Part shown: positions 6,183-14,638 of the stretch, piece after piece
Layout of the letters: each line of letters opens with the position of its first letter
Numbering within the stretch: position 1 is the first letter of the stretch
From: Burkholderiales bacterium
GTDB lineage: Bacteria > Pseudomonadota > Gammaproteobacteria > Burkholderiales > UBA11063
DNA length: 32,533 bases
Direction of reading: 5' to 3'
Assembly: GCA_019744945.1 (NCBI GenBank)
Contig: JAIETT010000199.1
Span: 1 to 32,533 of the forward strand
The notes under the pieces: generated by a model
Seen by the model: only the letters and a program-made list of their open reading frames with translations
The model's database searches: none
Told to the model about the DNA's origin: nothing
Position numbers and translations under genes: made by a program

Positions 6183-7632
6183 ATATAAACACATAATCAA
6201 GTACAACCTAATAATTTATTTTGTAATTTATCTAGCTATTGCCATATGGTCATTTTTAGACAAACAAATACATATGGATGAATTAATAAATTCACTAGGC
6301 GGCGCAATGCTATTAATCATTGGAATAATTCCAACAGGCTTTGCTTCAACATTAGTTTTAATTACATTACAAAAAAAATATATAACCGATAAGCTATATA
6401 AACCTAGATCCAATGGGCGATATAGCATTACTCAAGGTGATTTGCCCGCTGTTGTTCAACATAAATTTACATCAGCAACATCAACTAAAAAATCTTTGAC
6501 ACCCAATATACTAACTTGGCTAACTAGCTTAGATGAAAGCCAATCTAAATACGCAGATCTATTTCTAACAATTGCTGGAATTTTGAAACAAAAGCGTAAT
6601 GCATTAGCTGAGTTAAACGAATCAGCTTTACTCTATACCCACAGTAAAAAAGTTACCGATGAAATTCTTAAACTCCAAAACTTAAGTGATGTTGAAGTGC
6701 AAAACCATTTTAAAAATGACGATAATTTTAAAAAACACTATCTCAATATTAGAGATGTTATAACCGCTTTACGTTCACCATTAATGGTGATAATCGGTTT
6801 ATGCCACGATGTTGGCAAATTAGACTCCCCATTATATTCAGGTCAAACATCATATCTATCAGACTTTGGTATTCGCGGAAGAAATTTATTAGCAAAACTT
6901 AAGGAAACATGGTTACTTCCTAAAGATGATTATAATGATTTATTTATTGTTATGGCAAACTATAGTAATTATGATAATGCACCTAAATTACTAAAGGATG
7001 GTGAATTAGTCGTTAAGTCCGTAAATGCAACATGCCTAACGGTAGTACTTTTGCATTGCCATGCTCTTGAGTTGAAAAACCCTTTACTAGATGAAGAAGA
7101 ACTAGATGACAACGAGCCTCTCGATTATGTAGAACCATGCTTACAATTAGCCACAGAGGTTCTCTTTACGACTAGCACAGCAGCTAAAACCAACGAATCA
7201 ATGGTTCAACCAGAACTTCAAGATGAGGAGCTTGTTGAACAATTTGAACAGATTATAACGATAGAGCAGATTCTTCCACCAACTAATGCTCCAGCTTGTA
7301 ATTTATTGACCGACGAAGAACTTCAATCTCATGAGCAAGAAATTAGCAATGTCTTGAATACAAAACGACTACATAAACAGAATCCATCTCGATGTAAATT
7401 ACCTGATGATAGGATGGAGGTAAGTAATTTATTTCCATCAAAAACACCTTCAGAGCCTTCTGTTAAAATTCAAAGATCACGCATCGGCGATGATCAACAA
7501 ATTCGCAAAAGTCTAAGGCAGACATATCAAGCATCTAAAAAACGCGAGACCAGTCCCAAATCATTTAGCATTCATAACCATATCAATAAAAAGCCAACGG
7601 AGAAATCTAATGAACAAACTGAGTCAATATAA
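6175..7632 (+). CDS. Membrane-anchored HD-domain protein, possible relative of MobH-type relaxase
   Basis: I chose the ATG at 6175 (GGAGC upstream, ATGAC overlapping the previous stop) over the ORF-track start at 6088. The 485-aa product has two membrane helices (about residues 12-28 and 41-63). A cytoplasmic region follows with His156 (THSKKV) and an HD pair at 211-212 (LCHDVGKLDSP), the metal-binding signature of HD phosphohydrolases. The last 150 or so residues are acidic, then basic, and look disordered. In SXT/IncH-type elements the relaxase TraI (MobH) carries an HD-type metal site with the same HDxGK signature, so this could be a diverged relaxase-related protein. The membrane anchor is unusual for that family. 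An HD enzyme with another job is equally possible. Confidence 0.6.
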   Translation: MTKYKHIIKYNLIIYFVIYLAIAIWSFLDKQIHMDELINSLGGAMLLIIGIIPTGFASTLVLITLQKKYITDKLYKPRSNGRYSITQGDLPAVVQHKFTSATSTKKSLTPNILTWLTSLDESQSKYADLFLTIAGILKQKRNALAELNESALLYTHSKKVTDEILKLQNLSDVEVQNHFKNDDNFKKHYLNIRDVITALRSPLMVIIGLCHDVGKLDSPLYSGQTSYLSDFGIRGRNLLAKLKETWLLPKDDYNDLFIVMANYSNYDNAPKLLKDGELVVKSVNATCLTVVLLHCHALELKNPLLDEEELDDNEPLDYVEPCLQLATEVLFTTSTAAKTNESMVQPELQDEELVEQFEQIITIEQILPPTNAPACNLLTDEELQSHEQEISNVLNTKRLHKQNPSRCKLPDDRMEVSNLFPSKTPSEPSVKIQRSRIGDDQQIRKSLRQTYQASKKRETSPKSFSIHNHINKKPTEKSNEQTESI

Positions 7633-8419
7633 AGAATTTTGTACCACATTAAATCATTTAGTTATAACTAACGCGTCATTAGATAATATAGCAGAATTAG
7701 TATTTATTAATCGCTATTGTAATGGCTTATGCACTGGGGTTTCTCGTAAATTTAAGGTTCCAAAAGAGGACTTAATGGCAGAACTAATCTTTAAAATCTT
7801 AAATAACACATTATTAGATGCCGTTTTAAGTAAGCGTTGCGCTTTTAATGGTAGGGTATTTACATTTCAAGTTATGAATATTGCGCGATGTTTACAACGT
7901 AAAGAAAAACTGTATGACCCTCGGGATTTTAACTTAGATTGGATCGCTGCAGATGGTGACCTTGAATCTGATGTCATAGATAAACTTTCAGAAAATAAAT
8001 TAGATTTATCAATCGAAATGATTAAAATAAAGAAATTAAATGAGTTACAAGCGCTCTATGAAGATATTGGTATTAGAAAGATTAACATTAAGAATTTTTG
8101 CCAATCAATCGAGTTAAATATCTACCAATTAATGGTTCAACTTAAGATTGATAATCGGTATAAATTATTGAAACATCCTGAATGTTACACGGTTGAACTG
8201 CAAACTATTTTAAATGAATATATTGGATTATTTAACAAATGGTTTTTACAGATGGATTTATACATACAAGAACTTATTAACAAACATAATAGTTGGTTAG
8301 ATTTATATAATACACTCAAACCTAGATTGAGTTATGCGGTTTTTGTTCGAAATTACTCAGTGCCAACGATGTGGGATATGCCAGAACTTGAGTTAATGGT
8401 GGAGGGGTTAAATGTTTGA
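7610..8419 (+). CDS. Hypothetical protein with sigma-factor-like region, 269 aa
   Basis: GGAGAA precedes the start, which overlaps the upstream gene by 23 bp. Residues of about 35-105 (RKFKVPKEDLMAELIFKIL... FNGRVFTFQVMNIARCLQRKEK) have the spacing of region 2 of ECF sigma factors. A second helical stretch at about 140-180 resembles a region-4 helix-turn-helix. The similarity is by eye and no hallmark residue proves it. The C-terminal third is helical with no known motif. It could be a regulator of transfer or simply a helical structural protein. Family unknown. Confidence 0.55.
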   Translation: MNKLSQYKEFCTTLNHLVITNASLDNIAELVFINRYCNGLCTGVSRKFKVPKEDLMAELIFKILNNTLLDAVLSKRCAFNGRVFTFQVMNIARCLQRKEKLYDPRDFNLDWIAADGDLESDVIDKLSENKLDLSIEMIKIKKLNELQALYEDIGIRKINIKNFCQSIELNIYQLMVQLKIDNRYKLLKHPECYTVELQTILNEYIGLFNKWFLQMDLYIQELINKHNSWLDLYNTLKPRLSYAVFVRNYSVPTMWDMPELELMVEGLNV

Positions 8420-8744
8420 CTACTTCACTTTAAATTCAAACTGGGATATTAAAACGCTGATAGTTGGTGTGGTAATTATTATTTTGATTTATTTACTGCT
8501 TTTAGTTATACCTGGCGTTGGAGTTGTTGTCAAGCATATAACTCATACAATAACTAAATATGTGCTTCATCCACTATTTCACGCAACGGTGGTTGTAGTG
8601 GGAACTTGGATCTTACAATTTTTTTGGTTCTTGTTTAAGCATTTTCTATTTGCGGTCAAAGGTTATTGTTACCATTTAACCAGAACGCATGAAAAAATTT
8701 ATCCCAAATTGGCTAAAAAGAAAATTGGAGTTATTGATGAATAA
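8412..8744 (+). CDS. Membrane protein of the transfer operon, 110 aa
   Basis: A strong GGAGGGG ribosome binding site overlaps the end of the previous gene. Two hydrophobic regions are visible (about residues 15-37, TLIVGVVIIILIYLLLLVIPGVG, and 58-75, HATVVVVGTWILQFFWFLF) before a basic C-terminus (THEKIYPKLAKKKIG). It sits directly before traW and overlaps it by 8 bp. Several small membrane proteins of F-type systems occupy this kind of position, but I cannot equate it with a named one. Confidence 0.6.
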   Translation: MFDYFTLNSNWDIKTLIVGVVIIILIYLLLLVIPGVGVVVKHITHTITKYVLHPLFHATVVVVGTWILQFFWFLFKHFLFAVKGYCYHLTRTHEKIYPKLAKKKIGVIDE

Positions 8745-9369
8745 AACACTATATTGTTTACTCATGATAATTGTGGCTAATCTTGCTATCTCTGAAGACC
8801 TAGGCATCATCGGTAAAACCTATCCAATTGGTGAACAAAATTTAATGGATTACATTAAATCGCGTGCAACAACATTAGTTAATAATGGCCAATGGGAAAA
8901 CTTACGCAAAAAAGCAGTAAGAGACACAGAAAACAAGATTGATCACCCACCTGTCATTGCTGGGATCTATCCAACCGTGGAGAGTTCGGTTCGCTATTAT
9001 GATCCAGCAGTAAGAATTAACCAGGATATTATTAATCCTTATGATAAGAGTATTATTGCTCGTAAAGGACAAATCGTAAACCCAACGATGTATATGTCAT
9101 TCAATAATGAGTTAATTTTCATTGATGGCCGAGATAAGAATCAAGTTGAATACGCATTGGCAGAAAGTAAGCGCTCTCCATTTCAAAGCAGTATTGTATT
9201 AATCGCTGCAAATAATTTTAGAGATTTATTACGACAAGAGCAACATTTATTTTTCTATGACCAAGGTGCCGCATTAACTAAGAAATTTAATATTCGTCAT
9301 GTACCAACAATAATTTATCAGGATCAAGTTAAACCAACAAAATTAAGAATTGAGGAAGTAAAGCTATGA
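8737..9369 (+). CDS. traW: TraW, F-type conjugative pilus assembly protein
   Basis: The ATG at 8737 has GGAG at good spacing and begins a signal peptide (MNKTLYCLLMIIVANLAIS), so I reject the earlier ATG at 8689. The mature protein opens with DLGIIGKTYPIGEQNL, matching the TraW pattern of an LGxxGxTYPIxExDL start. It continues as the short periplasmic protein typical of the family (210 aa). TraW works in the periplasm with TraU and TrbC to build and retract the mating pilus. The neighbouring traU and trbC genes confirm the identity. The C-terminal part (FFYDQGAALTKKFNIRHVPTIIYQD) has the thioredoxin-like look also seen in TrbC-type proteins. Confidence 0.9.
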   Translation: MNKTLYCLLMIIVANLAISEDLGIIGKTYPIGEQNLMDYIKSRATTLVNNGQWENLRKKAVRDTENKIDHPPVIAGIYPTVESSVRYYDPAVRINQDIINPYDKSIIARKGQIVNPTMYMSFNNELIFIDGRDKNQVEYALAESKRSPFQSSIVLIAANNFRDLLRQEQHLFFYDQGAALTKKFNIRHVPTIIYQDQVKPTKLRIEEVKL

Positions 9370-9749
9370 AGTATTTTATATGCGCACTTTGTGCGTGTAC
9401 ACTTATTGGATGCTCAAAATTTGATAATGCAAAGCTAACCGAATGTGAATATAACAATAAAAACCTAGCTGAATCAAGTTTGACATATCAAACCAAATTA
9501 CTGGTTCAAACCAAAAAAAACATTGAGCTTGAATTTAAAATTGAATCCGAAGTTGAATCTAGGATGCATAAGCAAAAAATAGCTTTGGCAAACGAACGTG
9601 AAAGCATGATTGAAGAAAATAATCATGCTCGAGCAACTCTGCGGAGTATTTTTGGTTTGGCAGTACTTGGTCTATTAGTTGGCTTAGCAATGATTAACTA
9701 TTGGGTAATAACAAAATATTTAACAAGGAAGACTAAAGATGCAAAATAA
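9366..9749 (+). CDS. Lipoprotein with coiled coil and membrane helix, 127 aa
   Basis: It overlaps traW by 4 bp (ATGA), with GAGG upstream. The signal sequence ends in a lipobox (TLIGC, Cys16), so the protein is probably lipid-anchored. A long charged helical stretch (about residues 38-90) is likely a coiled coil, followed by a second hydrophobic segment (SIFGLAVLGLLVGLAMINYWVI) and a basic tail (LTRKTKDAK). A lipid anchor plus a C-terminal transmembrane helix could span the periplasm. Placed between traW and traU, it is likely a structural accessory of the secretion channel. No named family is recognised. Confidence 0.7.
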   Translation: MKYFICALCACTLIGCSKFDNAKLTECEYNNKNLAESSLTYQTKLLVQTKKNIELEFKIESEVESRMHKQKIALANERESMIEENNHARATLRSIFGLAVLGLLVGLAMINYWVITKYLTRKTKDAK

Positions 9750-10782
9750 CCTCAATAAGATCTTAGTCTTGCTTTTATTGATGATTTCTGGACTAAGTAC
9801 CGCAACTGCTCAATGTGTTGGGAAGTGGGCGAATCCAATTACTGATATTTGTTGGTCTTGCATGTTTCCATTTATGATTGCAGGACTACAGATAGATAAT
9901 CTACGTGGTGAGCAACCCGCTGGTTCGTTTACTGCACCAGCAGTTTGTGCGGGGATGACACCAATTGGATTTAAAATAGGAATTGGTATGGACTTTTATG
10001 ACCCAAATCGAATTGTTGACGTAACTAGAACACCATATTGCATGGTCGGGCTTGGTGGCGTAAATATGAGCGCAGGCCTAGCTAATTTATATAAACGGGC
10101 TGGTACCGCCACGCAGGATGAAAAAATCAAGGTAAAGCAATTCTATCAGGCCCACACCTATATAGATCCATTGCTGTTTTTACTTGAGGTTCCAATTGAC
10201 ATGTCTTGCACGCAAGTAGCTGGATTTGATGTCGGTTACTTGACTGAGTTAGATCCATTATGGAATAATGACTCATTAACTTTTTTCCTAAATCCTGATG
10301 CAATTTTATATGCAAATCCAGCAACAGCAGTCACCTCGGCTTTGGATTGTGTAGCTAATTTACCTGGAGCTTGGAATGTTGCGAGTGGATTAGCGTACTG
10401 GAGTGCAGGATGCCAGGGTTCAATGTACCCATTAGATGGTAATTTACCAGGGGACACCTCAATTAATGATAGTGTTCTAACTATGGAGCGCCTATTACAT
10501 AAAAATCATCGTCAACTAATTGAATTTTCAACAGCAGGTCCATTAGCAATGTTTGCGGCTTTTGTACCTCAACCATTAATGAATAAAACAGAGTACAAAT
10601 ACAGCATGATTTACCCGATTGGATTTGTTGATCCGTTATCAGGAGGCAAATGTTGCTCACCATTTGGGCGAACAACTACAGGATGGAGCGCGGCGCATTC
10701 ATTTCCAACCATGGGTGAAGATTTTAGTTTCCATATATATCAACGTCGTGATTGCTGTAGCGGTATAACCATTCCTATGTAA
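9739..10782 (+). CDS. traU: TraU, F-type conjugative transfer protein
   Basis: A 347-aa protein, the usual TraU length, with a signal peptide (cleavage near STATAQC) and the hallmark N-terminal pattern CVGKWANPITDICWSCMFP. Many cysteines follow in conserved contexts (SALDCVAN, CCSPFGRTT, RRDCCSG), consistent with the disulfide-rich periplasmic TraU. TraU is needed for stable mating-pair formation and DNA transfer in F-like systems. The gene overlaps the preceding lipoprotein gene by 11 bp and is followed after a short gap by a membrane protein and trbC. This is close to the F order (W-U-trbC) with an extra gene inserted at each junction. Confidence 0.95.
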   Translation: MQNNLNKILVLLLLMISGLSTATAQCVGKWANPITDICWSCMFPFMIAGLQIDNLRGEQPAGSFTAPAVCAGMTPIGFKIGIGMDFYDPNRIVDVTRTPYCMVGLGGVNMSAGLANLYKRAGTATQDEKIKVKQFYQAHTYIDPLLFLLEVPIDMSCTQVAGFDVGYLTELDPLWNNDSLTFFLNPDAILYANPATAVTSALDCVANLPGAWNVASGLAYWSAGCQGSMYPLDGNLPGDTSINDSVLTMERLLHKNHRQLIEFSTAGPLAMFAAFVPQPLMNKTEYKYSMIYPIGFVDPLSGGKCCSPFGRTTTGWSAAHSFPTMGEDFSFHIYQRRDCCSGITIPM

Positions 10783-10815
10783 TATTCATGTTTTAGGTCT
10801 TAAAAGGAGAAATCA

Positions 10816-11211
10816 ATGTTTAACAGCTTTGTTCAATTTTGTCAATATACGGGAATAATTTTTCTATGTACCGGACTTGGTTTTAGATCATATATTTTTG
10901 CAATACTAGATAGAAGTATTGCGAATAAAGAGTTACCATCAGAACAAGAGATTAAATATTTAGACGTTTATAATTTTTTAAATTTGATTCTACTATTGTG
11001 GCTACCAATTACGCTTGTTTTATCGGAATTAAATCTTATAACACACACTCAAAATGGTATTGATATTAAGGCATTTATTGGATCATTAAAAAATTCAACT
11101 ACGCTATGGTTATTTTTAGGATTAGGGGTTTTACATATGACCGTAATAGCAACGCCATTGTCAAAAAAAATGCTTAACTTTCGTAAAGTTACTGGAGGTG
11201 ATGATGAATAA
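10816..11211 (+). CDS. Membrane protein between traU and trbC, 131 aa
   Basis: A consensus AAAGGAG ribosome binding site precedes the start. Three hydrophobic segments are visible (about residues 8-28, 55-75 and 97-112), linked by polar loops. It ends on the start of trbC with an overlap of 8-11 bp. It is not found at this position in the F plasmid. Its location indicates an inner-membrane accessory of the conjugation apparatus, function unknown. Confidence 0.65.
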   Translation: MFNSFVQFCQYTGIIFLCTGLGFRSYIFAILDRSIANKELPSEQEIKYLDVYNFLNLILLLWLPITLVLSELNLITHTQNGIDIKAFIGSLKNSTTLWLFLGLGVLHMTVIATPLSKKMLNFRKVTGGDDE

Positions 11212-11977
11212 GGCTTATAGTAAAATATTTACGTGTTTGACGCTTGCAACAGCAATAAATTCATTTGCGGCTAACGTAAACTTATCGAATATTCAGGCTA
11301 AAAACGAAAGTCAGATTAACTTGATTGATACTAATTACCAAACGACTCAAGTAAGCAATAAATCATTTTTTGCGCAGAGCAATGTTGAGTCAATTCAACA
11401 AGGGAATAAAATAAAAATCAGCAATCTCAAAGTTATTCCGGGTAATATGCCAAGTATTGATTTAGCAACATTAATACCAAACAAATTACAACTTGACCAA
11501 CTTATTAATCAGTCACAGAAAGCGATAAGTGAAGTTCCAGAAAATAGCAATATAGCTTTATTTTTAAGTTTTACTACATTAGACAAAGACACTGTTTTAA
11601 TGTACGCAAAGCAAGCTGTAAAATATAATATTCCTATTGTGTTACGTGGTTTTATTAATAACTCATTTAAAGAAACAGGAACCTATATCAAAGTAATTCG
11701 AGAGCAATTTCCTGAGTTAACAATACTTATCGATCCGCCAGCATATGAAAAATATGACATTACAGTAATTCCTGCATTAGTGGTGTCTAAGTCTGCTGCT
11801 AACCCGATTAAAGATGGTTGTAATTCACCTGGTGATTACGTTAAAGTTTATGGAGAAATATCTATTGCTGGTATGTTAGATTATGTGCGATTTAATAGTA
11901 AAAATCCTGCATTAGTCATAGCTGCTAATAACAGTATCAATGGAATTCGTGCAAAGAGGTATTTTAAAAGTGAATAA
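11204..11977 (+). CDS. trbC: TrbC, F-type pilus assembly protein
   Basis: GGAGG lies 5 bases before the ATG at 11204; an adjacent ATG at 11201 and a GTG at 11198 are in frame. A signal peptide (ending INSFAA) leads a periplasmic protein of 257 aa. The C-terminal half has the TrbC thioredoxin-like signature: IALFLSFTTLDKDTV, then IPIVLRGFINNSFKET, then ILIDPPAYEKYDITVIPALVV and VYGEISIAGMLDYV. TrbC works with TraW and TraU in F-pilus assembly. The long polar N-terminal segment before that domain is typical of family members that carry an extension. Confidence 0.92.
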   Translation: MNKAYSKIFTCLTLATAINSFAANVNLSNIQAKNESQINLIDTNYQTTQVSNKSFFAQSNVESIQQGNKIKISNLKVIPGNMPSIDLATLIPNKLQLDQLINQSQKAISEVPENSNIALFLSFTTLDKDTVLMYAKQAVKYNIPIVLRGFINNSFKETGTYIKVIREQFPELTILIDPPAYEKYDITVIPALVVSKSAANPIKDGCNSPGDYVKVYGEISIAGMLDYVRFNSKNPALVIAANNSINGIRAKRYFKSE

Positions 11978-12344
11978 AGTATTAATTATGATTTTAACCA
12001 TCAGTAGCGCAGTTTCTTGGGCTGATACAGCTATGATAGTGAATAATCAACCATCTAATCAGCAAGCCATCGCAAATGTAGCCACAAGGATAAATCCAGC
12101 ACAGATCAAACATCAGCAATCTTTGCAAAACCAAGAAACTCAACTAGCCATGTATATTGATGAAATTACTCATATTCCCACATGGAGAAGTTTCAATTTA
12201 ATCAGAAACTCGAGAGTTAATGAAAAAATTAGCTCTGATCTATTAATTCAAAAGCTAAATAGTTATCTAGCGCAAAATAAGCACCCAATACTAACTAGTT
12301 CGCAGAGTATTCAAATAATTAAAGCAACCGACGCAGTAAATTAG
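11970..12344 (+). CDS. Exported hypothetical protein, 124 aa, GTG start
   Basis: I place the start at the GTG at 11970, with AGAGG upstream, because it yields a clean signal peptide (MNKVLIMILTISSAVSWA). The ORF-track ATG at 11940 would bury it. The mature protein is Gln/Asn/Ile-rich with no cysteines. A recognisable family is lacking. In F the gene after trbC is traN; this short protein is not TraN. It is the last gene of the transfer operon in this window and ends facing traD. Confidence 0.6.
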   Translation: MNKVLIMILTISSAVSWADTAMIVNNQPSNQQAIANVATRINPAQIKHQQSLQNQETQLAMYIDEITHIPTWRSFNLIRNSRVNEKISSDLLIQKLNSYLAQNKHPILTSSQSIQIIKATDAVN

Positions 12345-12548
12345 GGCTTTCATTCATTCGTGTGAATTTGGACTTTGTCCAACATGGAATAAACCATTAG
12401 CTGATTGTTGGATAATTCCCGTGGATAACTCGTTGAGTTAACCACCGGTTTACCCACATTGCAGCTAACCGCTTATTTCCATTAATTAACAATCATTTGA
12501 ATGAAATAATAGTAAGTTTTTTGGGTTTTCATGGCAGGATGACAAAAG
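12345..12548. other. Convergent intergenic region with hairpins; weak oriT candidate
   Basis: About 200 bp between the 3' ends of the transfer operon and traD. TTGGAC-TTT-GTCCAA (12368-12382) is a perfect 6-bp hairpin. GTGGATAACTC-GTT-GAGTTAACCAC (12421-12445) pairs along its length with one mismatch. Neither has a U-tract directly behind it, so they are imperfect terminators. Inverted repeats of this kind next to a coupling-protein gene also fit an origin of transfer, but no nic site is recognised. Confidence 0.4.
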
Positions 12549-14303
12549 CTATTTTTTTATTGGACGATCCAAGTTTTCATATTTGCTATCTTCTTCACTT
12601 AGTTCTCTCTGTAATTTAACCACATCAATATATTTTTTATAATTTAATTTGAGACTTAGCCCTTTTTCAGGAATATCAACGCCTAATCTATTCACTTGAA
12701 ATGGATGGTTGTGTTCCGAATTTACCATCGGCATTTGAAGGTGATAAATTTCTCTACCTCCAACGGTCAAAATGCATTCACCAATGCCAAGAGCTTCAAT
12801 TTGTGGTGCAGTGATGATATCTACATCTGATTCTTGATGACCATATGATTGCCCAGTACCATCGCCAGCGGTAGCGTTTGGAGCAACTTGCAAATTTTGC
12901 TTGCTTTGGCTATTGCTCTCAGTGTTGGTAAGCGTGTATTTTATTGATTTGGTTGTTCCAATGTTTTTAACAATACGTTCAGCGGTATCTAAGTCTCCAA
13001 CTTTAAGGTAAATTTTACTCCAGGAATTACCCTCGACAATTGAAAGTAGTTCAGGACTAATTTTCTTGTAATTTGCATCAGTTTGAACGGCTGGCATCAT
13101 CACAATTCTAGCCGAGCGAGCTTGTTCAAATAATCTACCCCAGGAATCATTAACATACGATCCAGCCTCATCCATTGAAGCGAGGAATAATGGACTAGGC
13201 TTCTTACTTTCAGGGAGTTTTAATACCCAAGATACAGCAGTCCTTAGATCTGAAACCAATATTTTACCGAATGCATTGGCCGCTTCAGTTTTACCAAGCG
13301 TTGGCAGCATGACCCACAGGATTTTATTTTGAGTTATTACATCAAATAACTTAATATCTGGATTATAGTTATTTGTAATCTCACCAAACTTATTTGTTCC
13401 CAGCATAAAAATACGCCCACCAACACCACCGAACATATCTTTTAACGCTTGACCGTCGATACGACCTTTTTTAATAAACTTACTTAGCAAGGTTTTAAAA
13501 TTAATTGCCGCCTCATGGTACTCATCAATAGCCGATAGTCTTTCGTCTAACTCCATTAGCGCCTTATCTGACATTAATAAAAGCGCCAAATCTATCATTG
13601 AATAAGCTAAACCAGCTTGTTGCAAAGCGCCAACAAAGATAGTTAAGGCAACTGTTGCTTCAGTTCTATAATGGTCCGAGCCTGGATTGTTTTCTGAAGA
13701 TGGAATTAAGGAAATAATCCGTGTAGCCACCTCATCAGGATCGCCATACAATATAGGATTGTAGGTGTTTGAAAGCTCTGGGAAGTCGATGTTTACGACT
13801 AAAACATCATCACCGCGACCAATGCTACACATCAAGCTGTAAAACTTTAAAAAATCCCCTTGGTCATTTTTACCATCAATGTGCATTAAACCACCTCCTT
13901 GTAGGGCATGCTGGAACAATATATTTCTAACCAATACGCTTTTACCAGTACCAGATTGTCCAATTATCATGATATGCCTAGTCATTATCTCAAAGTAAAG
14001 TCTAATCGAAACAGCTGTGTCCGATGTATAGCCAATTTCATAGCTTTTATAAATATCAACATTAACTGGTGGTGGGCTTGATTTGAACTTAGTGCTGGTT
14101 TCCAATTTATGAGCTCGTCGATATTCATCGAGCAAACGATACGATATGCCAATCATACCAATAAAAGACAAAAACGTCGTAAAAATATGAATTTTTGTAC
14201 TGTAGAATAGTGGTGTAATCATTATTATAGGTAATAAAACTAACGTGATACAAATTGTATCTTTATTACCACCAATTTGAATTTCATTTAATTTTTTTAA
14301 CAT
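12549..14303 (-). CDS. traD: TraD-family coupling protein (conjugative DNA pump ATPase)
   Basis: A 584-aa protein with two N-terminal membrane helices (about residues 15-33 and 38-55). Walker A is GQSGTGKS (115-122), and Walker B is in LFLASMDEAGSY (372-383). This is the type IV coupling protein that links the relaxosome to the secretion channel and drives DNA export at the inner membrane. The sequence RTEATVALTIFVGALQ and the region near FEQARSARIVMMPAVQT match the TraD/TraG hexameric pump domain. The C-terminal 80 or so residues are variable, ending in charged residues. The gene lies opposite to the traW-trbC operon. Its start is only 13 bp from the start of a divergent small gene. Confidence 0.93.
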   Translation of the reverse strand: MLKKLNEIQIGGNKDTICITLVLLPIIMITPLFYSTKIHIFTTFLSFIGMIGISYRLLDEYRRAHKLETSTKFKSSPPPVNVDIYKSYEIGYTSDTAVSIRLYFEIMTRHIMIIGQSGTGKSVLVRNILFQHALQGGGLMHIDGKNDQGDFLKFYSLMCSIGRGDDVLVVNIDFPELSNTYNPILYGDPDEVATRIISLIPSSENNPGSDHYRTEATVALTIFVGALQQAGLAYSMIDLALLLMSDKALMELDERLSAIDEYHEAAINFKTLLSKFIKKGRIDGQALKDMFGGVGGRIFMLGTNKFGEITNNYNPDIKLFDVITQNKILWVMLPTLGKTEAANAFGKILVSDLRTAVSWVLKLPESKKPSPLFLASMDEAGSYVNDSWGRLFEQARSARIVMMPAVQTDANYKKISPELLSIVEGNSWSKIYLKVGDLDTAERIVKNIGTTKSIKYTLTNTESNSQSKQNLQVAPNATAGDGTGQSYGHQESDVDIITAPQIEALGIGECILTVGGREIYHLQMPMVNSEHNHPFQVNRLGVDIPEKGLSLKLNYKKYIDVVKLQRELSEEDSKYENLDRPIKK

Positions 14304-14316
14304 AAGGTCTCTTTCT

Positions 14317-14568
14317 ATGGTTAAAGCATTTATATTTTGTGGCTTATTGGGTGCATGGGCATTTTATATTTACCTTGGCGAATCTCCACAAACCAAGATA
14401 TATCGTGCATGCTATCCTATTGATGGGTTTACTCAAGTAGTTACGTTTGCAGCGTCAAAATGGAGCTCTGGTGCGGCTGATTCGGTAACCAAATGGGGAA
14501 CCTATGGAGTTCAATGGTGTCAGTATGGGTTAAATAAAACTATTTATGGCACGGTTGCTGTTGATTAA
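14317..14568 (+). CDS. Small membrane-associated protein, 83 aa
   Basis: The start, with AGG nine bases upstream, lies 13 bp from the divergent traD start. A hydrophobic N-terminus (VKAFIFCGLLGAWAFYIYL) could be a signal anchor. The rest is aromatic and small-residue-rich (VTFAASKWSSGAADSVTKW, YGVQWCQYGLNKTIYG), with three cysteines in total. No family is recognised. Because the gap is too short to hold two promoters, its promoter must overlap traD or it is read from an unrecognised upstream site. Confidence 0.55.
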   Translation: MVKAFIFCGLLGAWAFYIYLGESPQTKIYRACYPIDGFTQVVTFAASKWSSGAADSVTKWGTYGVQWCQYGLNKTIYGTVAVD

Positions 14569-14594
14569 CAATTTTTTTCTATCCTGCCATTTAA

Positions 14595-14619
14595 GAGTGA
14601 TTTCAATGGTAAATCACTC
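14595..14619. terminator. Inverted repeat between convergent genes
   Basis: GAGTGATTT and AAATCACTC form a perfect 9-bp stem around CAATGGT, between the 3' ends of the 83-aa gene (plus) and the GT-C gene (minus). It probably acts as a bidirectional terminator, although neither side carries a long T run. Confidence 0.5.
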
Positions 14620-14638
14620 GAACCTCCTGTTCTTTAAT

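Noticed and set aside
8689-8736. Upstream start of traW at 8689
   Set aside because: It would add a basic leader before the signal peptide; the ATG at 8737 has the ribosome binding site and the usual overlap.
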